A stretch of DNA of 64,000 nt from a bacterium (GTDB lineage: Bacteria; Planctomycetota; Planctomycetia; Planctomycetales; Planctomycetaceae), in NCBI GenBank assembly GCA_016124895.1, contig WGMU01000018.1, forward strand, positions 107,446 through 171,445, written 5' to 3'. Every line of letters begins with the position of its first letter. The first letter of the stretch is position 1. A model generated the notes under the pieces. That model ran no database searches. It saw only the letters and a program-made list of their open reading frames with translations, and was not told where the DNA came from. Shown here piece after piece: positions 46,196 to 54,378 of this stretch. Made by a program: the position numbers and the translations under genes.

Positions 46196-46393
46196 ATGCC
46201 AGAAGGCACGATCAAGCGGATTACGGACAAAGGCTTTGGTTTCATCGACGATGGCACCGGCAAGGACATGTTCTTTCACAGTTCAGCTCTGGAAGGAGTG
46301 AGCTACGACGACCTGCGCGAAGGACAGCGGGTTTCGTACAACATCGGCCAGGGGCCCAAAGGCCCGCGCGCCGAAAATGTTCGAGTTGTCTGA
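46196..46393 (+). CDS. Cold-shock domain protein (CspA family)
   Basis: 65 residues from the ATG at 46196 (GGAG seven bases upstream); the in-frame ATG at 46139 would add 19 residues unlike the family. The nucleic-acid-binding motifs are RNP1 KGFGFI (residues 13-18) and RNP2 DMFFHSSAL. The C-terminal [20 protein letters not shown] is standard. It binds single-stranded RNA and acts as a chaperone. An earlier GATAGTT dyad (CAACT-gat-AGTTG at 46113-46125) in its leader might help cold control; this is speculative. The gene is probably co-transcribed with the small basic protein upstream. Confidence 0.95.
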   Translation: MPEGTIKRITDKGFGFIDDGTGKDMFFHSSALEGVSYDDLREGQRVSYNIGQGPKGPRAENVRVV

Positions 46394-46532
46394 CAGAACG
46401 TCGTAAACACGACGGCTTTCAGACAGGCAGACACGACACCGGGAGCCCCCGCGGTTCCCGGTGTTTGCTTTGCGCCGTCGCTCTGTGAGCCACAGAACTG
46501 AATCTCCTGACGAGCCGGAAAGCGCGTTTCAC

Positions 46533-46844
46533 ATGGCCCATAAAAAACCTGCTCCTCTGATGCCGCGTCCGACTCGGTTACCGTGCCCGGTCTGCGGGGA
46601 AATCAGTTACTCGCTGGCGGGGATTCATCCTCAGTGCGCGGTGCGGCAGTCAGACGCCAAACGCATGGAGAAAATCCTGCGAGTGCGCGCGTCAGAAAAA
46701 TCGAAGCCGCCCGCCACCAGAACATGGCAGAAGGCCTGCCCGAAGTGCGGCAAGCCCATGCACATTCGTAAAAAGTCCTGCGACTGCGGACACTCCTTCA
46801 CCGCGAATGCAGCAGCGCCGCGCCGTTCAGGCGAGCTGAAATGA
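46533..46844 (+). CDS. Zinc-ribbon protein upstream of floA
   Basis: 103 residues from the ATG at 46533; the frame is open from 46461, but the first 24 residues there lack support. The N-terminal CPVC (PCPVCGEISYSLAG) and a later single C form one possible zinc site; the C-terminal KACPKCGKPMHIRKKSCDCG, followed by H, has CPKC and CDCGH, a second zinc ribbon. It is Arg/Lys-rich. Its last four bases overlap the floA start (ATGA, 46841-46844), so the two are probably co-translated. The role is unknown; a nucleic-acid or scaffold function is a guess. Confidence 0.72.
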   Translation: MAHKKPAPLMPRPTRLPCPVCGEISYSLAGIHPQCAVRQSDAKRMEKILRVRASEKSKPPATRTWQKACPKCGKPMHIRKKSCDCGHSFTANAAAPRRSGELK

Positions 46845-47830
46845 CTGCATTTCTGGTTGTTGTGCTGTTTACGGTGGTCGGCGGACTGCTGTTCGTCATC
46901 AGCCGCTACTTCTCGCTGTGGCTGCAGGCGTATGTCACCGGGACGCGAATCAGCCTGCTGTCGCTGTTTCTGATGACTCTCCGCAATGTGAATCCTCACC
47001 TCATTGTGCAGTGCCGCGTGATGGCGGTGCAGGCGGGATTGACCAGCTTCTCGACCAGAGAAATCGAAGCACAGTATCTCGCTGGTGGCAACGTACTGCG
47101 TGTGACGACGGCCCTGATTGCCGCTCATCGGGCTGGAATCACGCTCGACTGGAACACCGCCTCGGCGATCGATCTTGCAGGGCGCGATGTTCTGGAAGCC
47201 GTGCAGGTCAGCGTGAATCCTAAAGTTATTAACTGTCCCGATCCGGCCGCGGGGCGAGGTGACACGCTCGACGGCGTTTCCCGCGACGGCATTCAGCTCA
47301 AGGTTCGAGTGCGAGTCACCGTACGCACTAATGTCGCACAACTCGTCGGTGGAGCAACGGAAGCAACCATTGTGGCGCGCGTTGGCGAGGGCATCGTTTC
47401 GGCCATCGGTGCCTGCGACAGCTATCGGGAAGCCCTTGCAGACCCGCACATCATTACGCGCCGGGTGCTCACGCTCGGACTCGACTCACAGACCGCCTTT
47501 TCCATCGTGTCGATCGATATCGCCGAAATCCGGGTCGGCACAAATATCGGCGCCAAGCTGAGAGTCGACCAGGCAAATACCGACATTCGAATTGCTCGCG
47601 CCGCGGCAGAAAAACGTCGTGCGGCGGCGGTCGCCAGAGAGCAGGAAATGGTCGCTTTGACGCGGGAAAACGAAGCCATTTTCGTGCTCGCCGAAGCTGC
47701 GATTCCAGTGGCCATTGCCGAACTGTTCCGTACCGGAAAACTCAGACAGCCCGGCCAGAATTACGCCTTCAACGACCGCGTCATGCCGAATCGATCGAGT
47801 CGTAATCCCGTTCTGCCTGTTCGTCGATAG
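46841..47830 (+). CDS. floA: Flotillin-like protein FloA (SPFH family)
   Basis: 329 residues. An N-terminal membrane segment (about 1-28, MTAFLVVVLFTVVGGLLFVI) is followed by the conserved block RYFSLWLQAYVTGTRISLLS, then MTLRNVNPHLIV, and FSTREIEAQYLAGGNVLRVT. The SPFH core RDGIQLKVRVRVTVRTNVAQ and LVGGATEATIVARVGEGIV match FloA (YqfA), and the C-terminal helical region has KRRAAAVAREQEMVALTREN. FloA-type flotillins form membrane rafts and help recruit membrane proteins. No NfeD-like gene is adjacent; instead the upstream zinc-ribbon gene overlaps it. Confidence 0.95.
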   Translation: MTAFLVVVLFTVVGGLLFVISRYFSLWLQAYVTGTRISLLSLFLMTLRNVNPHLIVQCRVMAVQAGLTSFSTREIEAQYLAGGNVLRVTTALIAAHRAGITLDWNTASAIDLAGRDVLEAVQVSVNPKVINCPDPAAGRGDTLDGVSRDGIQLKVRVRVTVRTNVAQLVGGATEATIVARVGEGIVSAIGACDSYREALADPHIITRRVLTLGLDSQTAFSIVSIDIAEIRVGTNIGAKLRVDQANTDIRIARAAAEKRRAAAVAREQEMVALTRENEAIFVLAEAAIPVAIAELFRTGKLRQPGQNYAFNDRVMPNRSSRNPVLPVRR

Positions 47831-48169
47831 CCGGCTTCAGTCTCGGACTTCAGTCGCAGCGACGTCCCGATACCCCTCACGCCGACAGTCGGAACGGTTG
47901 GGTGAAACCTGTGGCCGACCCCGCTTGAACGTCACGGTTGAGCGAACGGGCGGCGCCGGTAAGACGAGGTGCCCGGAGACACAAAGCCGGTGGCGAGCAA
48001 CTGAATTCCAGCAGTGATTCACAGTCGAGTCTTCGTATAAATTTGCTCGTCGGACGGCGCAGCAGTTCCTGATTCAGGGATCCCTCTGTGGGATTTCAGC
48101 CAGATCCGTTTAATTCGCGTCCGTTACCGACAGTCGACGCAGCCGATTCTCAGTGTAGTGAGGCCAGAC
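47831..48169. other. Intergenic region floA / YugP-like gene
   Basis: No gene, repeat or strong hairpin was recognised in these 339 bp. It should carry the promoter for the metallopeptidase gene. Confidence 0.4.
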
Positions 48170-48895
48170 ATGACGCTCGCATTCTTCTTTATTGATCCTC
48201 TGTATCTGATCATGGTCTCGCCAGCCGTGATTCTGATGGTCTGGGCGCAGAACCGCGTTCACAGTGCGTACCGTCAGGGTTCGCAGATTGATGCCCATCT
48301 CAGTGGAGCGGCAGCCGCGAGGCACATTCTTGACCGTGCCGGTCTGCACGACGTCGAGATTGAAGAGTCGAGCGGATTCATGTCCGACCATTACGACCCG
48401 CGGCATCGCGTCGTGCGTCTGAGCCGGGATGTCTATCACTCAAGCAGCGCGACCGCCGTCGGTATCGCAGCTCATGAATCCGGACATGCGCTGCAGCACG
48501 CTCACGGTTACGCTCCCCTGGCGATCCGCAACACGGCAGTTCCAGCCGCTCAGTTCGGCCCAGGACTGTTTGCCGTGCTGTTTATCGTTGGCCTCATCCT
48601 GGCGTCGATGCGGATTGCGCTCGGCGAACCCATTATGTATCTGGGACTCGCCTGTTATGGTGGGCTGGTTGTCTTTCAGATCGTCAATCTGCCCGTCGAG
48701 TTCAATGCCAGCACGAGGGCCAAAGCACTGCTCAGTGAGTACCGCATCGTCGACGATCAGGGGGCTGCCGCCGTTAAAAACGTCCTCGATGCCGCCGCGT
48801 GGACTTACGTGGCCGCCACGCTGCAGACACTGCTGACGTTTCTCTATTACGCGATTCGAATCCTGGGAATGTTCGGTGGCAATCGCGACGAGTAA
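48170..48895 (+). CDS. YugP-like membrane zinc metallopeptidase
   Basis: 241 residues from the ATG at 48170 (GAGG six bases upstream; the GTG at 48158 gives four more residues). The zincin motif HESGH is in GIAAHESGHALQHAHGYAPL, the YugP/DUF2286 (Zn_peptidase_2) signature. Membrane helices are found at the N-terminus (TLAFFFIDPLYLIMVSPAVI), centre (LFAVLFIVGLILASMRIAL) and end (TLLTFLYYAIRILGMF). FNASTRAKALL near the C-terminal side is the conserved 'fdaSrrA' block. Substrates are unknown. It faces the RTX gene tail to tail across a 10-bp perfect hairpin at 48932-48971. Confidence 0.93.
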   Translation: MTLAFFFIDPLYLIMVSPAVILMVWAQNRVHSAYRQGSQIDAHLSGAAAARHILDRAGLHDVEIEESSGFMSDHYDPRHRVVRLSRDVYHSSSATAVGIAAHESGHALQHAHGYAPLAIRNTAVPAAQFGPGLFAVLFIVGLILASMRIALGEPIMYLGLACYGGLVVFQIVNLPVEFNASTRAKALLSEYRIVDDQGAAAVKNVLDAAAWTYVAATLQTLLTFLYYAIRILGMFGGNRDE

Positions 48896-48931
48896 CTGTG
48901 CGACAGGCTGCCGGACTCTCCGGAAATGCCG

Positions 48932-48971
48932 CGAGCCGGGCGGGATCCTCAGGAGAATCCAGCCCGGCTCG
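48932..48971. terminator. Strong hairpin between convergent genes
   Basis: CGAGCCGGGC (48932-48941) pairs exactly with GCCCGGCTCG (48962-48971), extended by GGAT/ATCC (48943-48946 and 48957-48960). There is no T-run on either side, so intrinsic termination is uncertain; it could stop or protect transcripts from both flanking genes. Confidence 0.5.
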
Positions 48972-49119
48972 ACGGACACGGGAACAGGGAAGTCGGGTTG
49001 CCTCGAATTGCTGCGAGGCGTGAATGATTGCCGACAGAACCAGCACTCCGATCAGACTGAGGGGCGGCATCTGGCAGCGTGCGGGAGCAGAACCAGATCG
49101 CTTGACTGACGAAGCCCAA

Positions 49120-52100
49120 TCAGTTGCTGGCGTCCAGGATATTCAGTAACGCTGCCGTAACCGGGAATGGATGGAGTGAATTGAACACGGTATCGATCGC
49201 CGTATCTGCGTCCGGCAGGATGTTGACTCCCTGGCCGCCGTCAAGAATGTCGCGTCCGGAGTTGCCACTGACCGCGTCGTTACCGAGTCCACCGAAGACG
49301 ACGTCGTTACCGCCGCCACCGAGCAGTGAGTCGTCACCGTCGCCGCCGAACAGAATGTCATCGCCAAGCTGACCGACGATCAGGTCATTTCCGTCTCCAC
49401 CCGAGATGCCGTCATTGCCACTGCCGGCCATGATGACGTCGTCTCCGTCACCTCCGTCGATGGTGTCGTCACCGTTTCCGCCATCAATGGAATCGTTGCC
49501 CTGATCGCCGCGCAGTTTGTCGTTGCCGTTCCCGCCAATGAGCAGGTCGTCACTGCGGCCTCCGTCGAGCGTGTCATTGCCAGCGCCGCCGGTCAGCGTG
49601 TCGAAGCCTTCGCCACCCTCGACCAGATCATCGCCGTTCTGGCCATTCAGCACGTCGTCTCCGATATTTCCGATCAGATGGTCGTTGCCGTCGCCGCCGT
49701 CAATTGAGTCGTTGCCGTCGCCGCCGTCGGCTGTGTCGTTGCCGTCGCCGCCCGTCAGAACATCGTTGCGACCGCCGCCGTCGAGTGAGTCATTGCCGGC
49801 CTGACCATCAAGCAGGTCGGAGCCGTCTTCGCCGCGCAGGACGTCGTTGCCCGGTCCGCCGTAGAGGCTGTCGTTCCCTTCGCCGCCGATCAGCGTATCA
49901 CCGCCTCGCGTGCCGCGCAGAATGTCATAGCCATCACCGCCGCTCATCTGCAGCCGGACGTCCCCGAGGGCCGCGTCCGAACCGTCCAGCACGTCGTTGC
50001 CGGCACCACCGTCAATCAGCAGGACCATTGCACCAACCAGCCGGAAATCAGCCGGCTGTTCGACCGTCCCGCCCAGGCGGTCGTCCACCACGTTCACCAG
50101 GCGAATGCGGTCATTTCCTCCCCGGCCGTTGATCGTGACCAGTTCGACGGGATTCGCGATCGACGTCGATGGACCTTCGATGGTCAACATGCTGCCGTTA
50201 AAGAAGATTTGGACAGTACTACCGACCTGGCCGATGCGGATGTCGTCATCGCCTCCCGTCGCTTCGACCAGAACCGAATCGAGACCATCGGTACCAACGA
50301 CCGTGTCGTTGCGCTGGCCAGGCCAGACAATCAGATCGTCGTCGGCCCCGCCATTGATCAGGTCGTGCCCGGTCTGACCACGGAGGGTGTCACTGCCGTT
50401 GCCGCCGTTGAGCGTGTCCTGCCCCTGGCCGCCGAGCAATAGATCGTTGCCATCGCCACCGTAAACCATGTCCTGACCGGCTCCACCGACCAGCGTGTCG
50501 TCGCCGGTTTCGAGCCCCGCCTGATCATCACCGTAAAGTGTGTCGTTGCTGCTTCCGCCGTTGAGATAGTCATCACCGGCGCCCCCTTCCAGCAGGTCAA
50601 GTCCACCATTGCCGACCAGCGTATCGTTCCCGTCGCCGCCTGAAATCGTATCTCGCCCGCCGCCGCCGTAGGCGACATCGTTACCCCCGGCTGTCGTGAT
50701 CAGATCGTGACCGGCACCGCCAATCAGCAGATCGTTGTTATCGCTGCCGTTGAGGGTGTCATTCCCTTCTCCCCCGAGCAGCGTCACCTGACCGATCGGA
50801 ACCGTCTGCACTCCTGTGTCCACGACAGCCGGCATCGTCGCGTCGAAGTTCCAGGCAAACAGCTCGTACTGACCGACTCCGGTACCCGTCATATCCTGCA
50901 CGTTGATGTAGTAGGTTCCGTCAGCGGGAATCATCAGGTCAATGATGATCGAATCCGGCGTTTCAAACTCGTCATCGTTCGTCGCCGTCGCGCTGTAGTA
51001 CGGAATCACGTTTCCGTTTGAATCCGTAACGCTCATCGTGCCATCAATGAAGGACGTGATCCGCGGCACTGCGTTTCCGGCGAAAACGGACGACATCAGT
51101 TCGATATTGACCAGGTCGCCCGCCTGGGCGTCAAACGAGTACACATCAGTCTGTCCCGCACTGGAAATACTGCCAAGTACCGAAGTGGCCTGAACATTGA
51201 AGTCCATACCGGCCAGGATCCCGGTCTGCTCGGTATTCGGAACCGGCAGATCGACCAGCGTGATGGGCTGCGCGGTCCCCAGCGTGTCGTGCGTGTTGAA
51301 CTGCTCGTTCAGAACCTGTCCCTGGAAGGCGAACATCGACAGCTTGACGGCCGATCGCGCACCGAAGTAGAGGTCAGAGAAATAGTCCGCGATCATCTGG
51401 CCTGTGGATGCTCCGCTCGCCATCAGATGCAGGTTCGTTTCAGTGGCACCCGATGGCCCCGGAAAAATCGGCGAATAGGAAATGGCTCCGGGTGGAGTGT
51501 GAATACCCGTCCCAATCGGACCGAATGCGTCACCGTGCCGCAGTCCCATTGCGTGTCCGAGTTCATGTGCCGCAACATTGGCGGTCACGGTCACGATATC
51601 GGCACTGACCACGAGAGTCGGGAAGCCGTTAAACACGTCGACGAGGACCGAATCGCTCATCATCAGATTGCGGAAGTCAATTCCGTCCGTGGCAATTCCC
51701 AGCAGTCCAGGGATGAATGCGTACGGTCCCAGATCGTTGAAGACGATCGTGGCGTAGGGGCCGAACGTCGGTTGAGTCTGGGTGAAAATGACGTGAAACG
51801 GAGCATAGTCGGCTTCCAGACGCGTCTGGATTTCGTCACGTTCTGCCGGCGTGTAGGGGCGATCGAAGAAGCTGGTGCCCGAATCGAAATCGAGGAACAC
51901 CGTCTGCGACGGGCCGTCCAGATCATCGACGATGGTTCCCTGGCCAATCGTGTCCGCAATGAACGCGCCATCGGCGTTTGAGAGCACGACCGAAAAGGTC
52001 TCGTCGAGTTCCGGGATATTGTCACCAATAATGCCGATCGTAATTGTCTGTGTCGTCGTGCCGGGCGCAAAACTGATCGTACCCGACGCAGCGAAGTAGT

Positions 52101-53904
52101 CCTGCCCACCCGTCGCCGTCCCGTCAACCGTCGTGTAGTCAACCGTGACCGTCACGGCACTGGCTCGCGACAACGTCACGACAAACGTCGCTGTCGCCGC
52201 AGTGCCGAAATCGCCCTCAGCCTGCACAGTGAAGTCATTGATGCTCAGGGTCTGATCACCGGCATCCAGAATGTCTGCCCCGGAGCCGCCGTCCAGCAGA
52301 TCACTGGCGCCGCCACCGATCAGAATGTCTGCCCCGGAGCCGCCCAGCAGCGTATCGCTACCCGGAGGTGTCCCGCCGCCGTCTCCGTGCAGCACGTCAT
52401 CGTGAGCACCGCCCAGCAGCGAGTCGTTACCGGCATCTCCGAACAGCGTGTCTTCACCCGCATCGCCTGAGATCGTGTCGTTGCCGTTGCCACCGCGGAT
52501 ACTGTCAGCCGAATCACCACCCGAGACCGAATCGTCGCCATCCCCGGCATCGATCGTATCGCGACCGTTTCCGCCCGCGATGGTGTCGTTTCCGTCGCCT
52601 GAAACAATTGAGTCTCGACCATCGCCGGCGCTGATAGAATCGTTGCCGTTGCCGCCGAAGATCGTGTCGTTGCCGTTGCCGCCGTCGATCGTCAGGTTAC
52701 CTCGGCGATTGCTGACACCGGGTGTTCCCAGGACGTAATCGATCCACAGCGCGTGGACATCGACCCGCGTGGCATAGCCGCGATCCCCCTGGGCCGACGT
52801 CGCCAGATCGTTGCCTGAGATCACGCCCGTCAGGAAAAACTGCGAGCCCATCTGCACAAATGCCGGCCCGCCGGAATCGCCCGGAGCGGAGTTTGCTTCG
52901 GCAGGATTGTCAAAGTTCCAGGAAATCAGCGTGGTCCCGACGGCGTCGATCGCTGTCGTTCCCGATTGCAGTGTGCCGAACGTTCCATTCTGACCGTTGG
53001 CCGCGTTACCGCCGGCTCCGTAACCAGCCAGCGTCAACGTTGTGCCGACAGTGGGGACCGAACGCAGCAGCGTGCTGGGAGTGACGCCCACAATGTCCCG
53101 GTCGAGTTCGATAATCGCCAGATCGTTACCGTCATCCGTGCCGACCAGCGCCGGATTGAAATTCGGCTGAATATGAATCTGCACGCTGGAGTACGTGTCC
53201 GCTCCGATTGTGAATCGAGCTTCGTCGTTCGCCAGTCCAGCCACCGCACTCGCCGACGTCAGGACATGCCGGGATGAGATCAGCGTGCCACTTGCAAAGT
53301 CTGAGAGCGAGTTTCCGATGACGCCGACCGACGATAGCTGCACCGTCGGCGTGCCGTTGACAATCCCCAGCGGAGAACCGACAGACGACGTCACGGGCAG
53401 CGGCGTTGCCGGGGCCGAGATCGGCAGTGTATTGATCAGGTCGTTACCGTCGCCGCCGACCAGCGAATCGTTCAGGTCGAAGCTGCCGAGAATCGTGTCG
53501 TCCCCGTTGCCACCGTTGACCAGAATCGACAGCGGCTCAGCAGTGATCGGATTCACGTAGGTAAAGTCCGATGACCTGACCTGCGTCAGATCGATGAGAT
53601 TGTCGCCGGGGCCGCCCTGAACGTTAATGGCCGTCACCTGGCTGGCCTGCAGCCCAGAGAGCGACGTCGTCCGCACACCGTCAAACAGCACCTCGACTTC
53701 GCCCGTACCGGTCGGATCAACGCCGATCTCGATAGCCTCATCACTGTCCGCAACGATGGTCAATTGACCGTTCACGATCAGTGCCGTTGCTGACAGATAC
53801 GTTCGCTGTTCCAGGTTCTCTGCGTTTGCCATTCGCCGTCGAATGGGGCGACGGTTCCGCTGCAGACGATGACGCAGTGACGCGAGCCAGGTGACGCGTT
53901 TCAT
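49120..53904 (-). CDS. Giant exported RTX protein with trypsin-like, Calx-beta and zincin domains
   Basis: 1,594 residues. The N-terminus carries the planctomycete export/anchoring-type LEQRTYLSAT motif (residues 31-40). A chymotrypsin-fold region (about 200-395) has GTLISSRHVLTSASAV, D261 in DLAIIELD and S344 in PGDSGGPAF, but the usual catalytic His position (TAAHC) reads T-S-A-S-A, so S219 replaces it. RTX nonapeptides GGxGxDxxx follow, then a Calx-beta domain (about 555-661). A metzincin-like zinc site H780-E781, H784, G787, H790 (HELGHAMGLRH) marks a protease domain. A PPC-like beta domain comes next, and many RTX repeats fill the C-terminal half to the end, with a final VTAALLNILDASN. 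Expected to be secreted and calcium-binding; whether the trypsin-like part is active is doubtful. Confidence 0.9.
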   Translation of the reverse strand: MKRVTWLASLRHRLQRNRRPIRRRMANAENLEQRTYLSATALIVNGQLTIVADSDEAIEIGVDPTGTGEVEVLFDGVRTTSLSGLQASQVTAINVQGGPGDNLIDLTQVRSSDFTYVNPITAEPLSILVNGGNGDDTILGSFDLNDSLVGGDGNDLINTLPISAPATPLPVTSSVGSPLGIVNGTPTVQLSSVGVIGNSLSDFASGTLISSRHVLTSASAVAGLANDEARFTIGADTYSSVQIHIQPNFNPALVGTDDGNDLAIIELDRDIVGVTPSTLLRSVPTVGTTLTLAGYGAGGNAANGQNGTFGTLQSGTTAIDAVGTTLISWNFDNPAEANSAPGDSGGPAFVQMGSQFFLTGVISGNDLATSAQGDRGYATRVDVHALWIDYVLGTPGVSNRRGNLTIDGGNGNDTIFGGNGNDSISAGDGRDSIVSGDGNDTIAGGNGRDTIDAGDGDDSVSGGDSADSIRGGNGNDTISGDAGEDTLFGDAGNDSLLGGAHDDVLHGDGGGTPPGSDTLLGGSGADILIGGGASDLLDGGSGADILDAGDQTLSINDFTVQAEGDFGTAATATFVVTLSRASAVTVTVDYTTVDGTATGGQDYFAASGTISFAPGTTTQTITIGIIGDNIPELDETFSVVLSNADGAFIADTIGQGTIVDDLDGPSQTVFLDFDSGTSFFDRPYTPAERDEIQTRLEADYAPFHVIFTQTQPTFGPYATIVFNDLGPYAFIPGLLGIATDGIDFRNLMMSDSVLVDVFNGFPTLVVSADIVTVTANVAAHELGHAMGLRHGDAFGPIGTGIHTPPGAISYSPIFPGPSGATETNLHLMASGASTGQMIADYFSDLYFGARSAVKLSMFAFQGQVLNEQFNTHDTLGTAQPITLVDLPVPNTEQTGILAGMDFNVQATSVLGSISSAGQTDVYSFDAQAGDLVNIELMSSVFAGNAVPRITSFIDGTMSVTDSNGNVIPYYSATATNDDEFETPDSIIIDLMIPADGTYYINVQDMTGTGVGQYELFAWNFDATMPAVVDTGVQTVPIGQVTLLGGEGNDTLNGSDNNDLLIGGAGHDLITTAGGNDVAYGGGGRDTISGGDGNDTLVGNGGLDLLEGGAGDDYLNGGSSNDTLYGDDQAGLETGDDTLVGGAGQDMVYGGDGNDLLLGGQGQDTLNGGNGSDTLRGQTGHDLINGGADDDLIVWPGQRNDTVVGTDGLDSVLVEATGGDDDIRIGQVGSTVQIFFNGSMLTIEGPSTSIANPVELVTINGRGGNDRIRLVNVVDDRLGGTVEQPADFRLVGAMVLLIDGGAGNDVLDGSDAALGDVRLQMSGGDGYDILRGTRGGDTLIGGEGNDSLYGGPGNDVLRGEDGSDLLDGQAGNDSLDGGGRNDVLTGGDGNDTADGGDGNDSIDGGDGNDHLIGNIGDDVLNGQNGDDLVEGGEGFDTLTGGAGNDTLDGGRSDDLLIGGNGNDKLRGDQGNDSIDGGNGDDTIDGGDGDDVIMAGSGNDGISGGDGNDLIVGQLGDDILFGGDGDDSLLGGGGNDVVFGGLGNDAVSGNSGRDILDGGQGVNILPDADTAIDTVFNSLHPFPVTAALLNILDASN

Positions 53905-54378
53905 GAGTCCCTTCCCTGGGCATCGAACCGGCAGGACCGGTCGACGTTTCCTGAGTTCCCGTGCGAATCAGCCCGCGGCAAATCCTTTCGCCGCAGTCGT
54001 GTTCAGTCGCTCGAAAGCCACAGCCTGATGAGGCTTCCCTTTCCTCACCGGCCACTTAGATCTGCGTCGAGGCGAAACGTCATGCTTCATCACGAGCGTC
54101 AGAATCGGCTTCCGCGCAATGACCGAACGGATTCCGAGAACGGTATCGTCCGGCACATTCGCGCCAGGTGACAAAACGCGTCGTGAGCGGCACGACGGTC
54201 AGAACCGCGACGTTCCGAATAACCCGCAAACTTTGCCCGCTTTATGGCGCCGCAGCACACTCGCAATTGAGGCTGTTGAAGATGACGTCACGCGAAGGCG
54301 CTAAGACGTGGCAGAGCGCACGCAACTTCTTGGCTTAGCGCCTTCGCCTGAGTCCGGAAATCTCTTGAGGCTTCCTGC
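53905..54378. other. Intergenic region RTX gene / argS
   Basis: No gene in these 474 bp. It includes the RTX gene's upstream region (right of 53904) and a perfect 14-bp inverted repeat (54292-54347) just downstream of the argS stop. Confidence 0.5.
54292..54347. repeat. 14-bp perfect inverted repeat downstream of argS
   Basis: GCGAAGGCGCTAAG (54292-54305) and CTTAGCGCCTTCGC (54334-54347) are exact reverse complements around a 28-bp loop. No T-run follows on the argS (minus) strand, so it is more likely a dispersed repeat or an mRNA 3' stabiliser than a classic terminator. Confidence 0.7.

Noticed and set aside
49200..50760. Periodic 27-bp pattern resembling direct repeats
   Set aside because: It encodes RTX nonapeptides (GGxGxDxxx); periodicity follows from the protein, not a DNA repeat or CRISPR.
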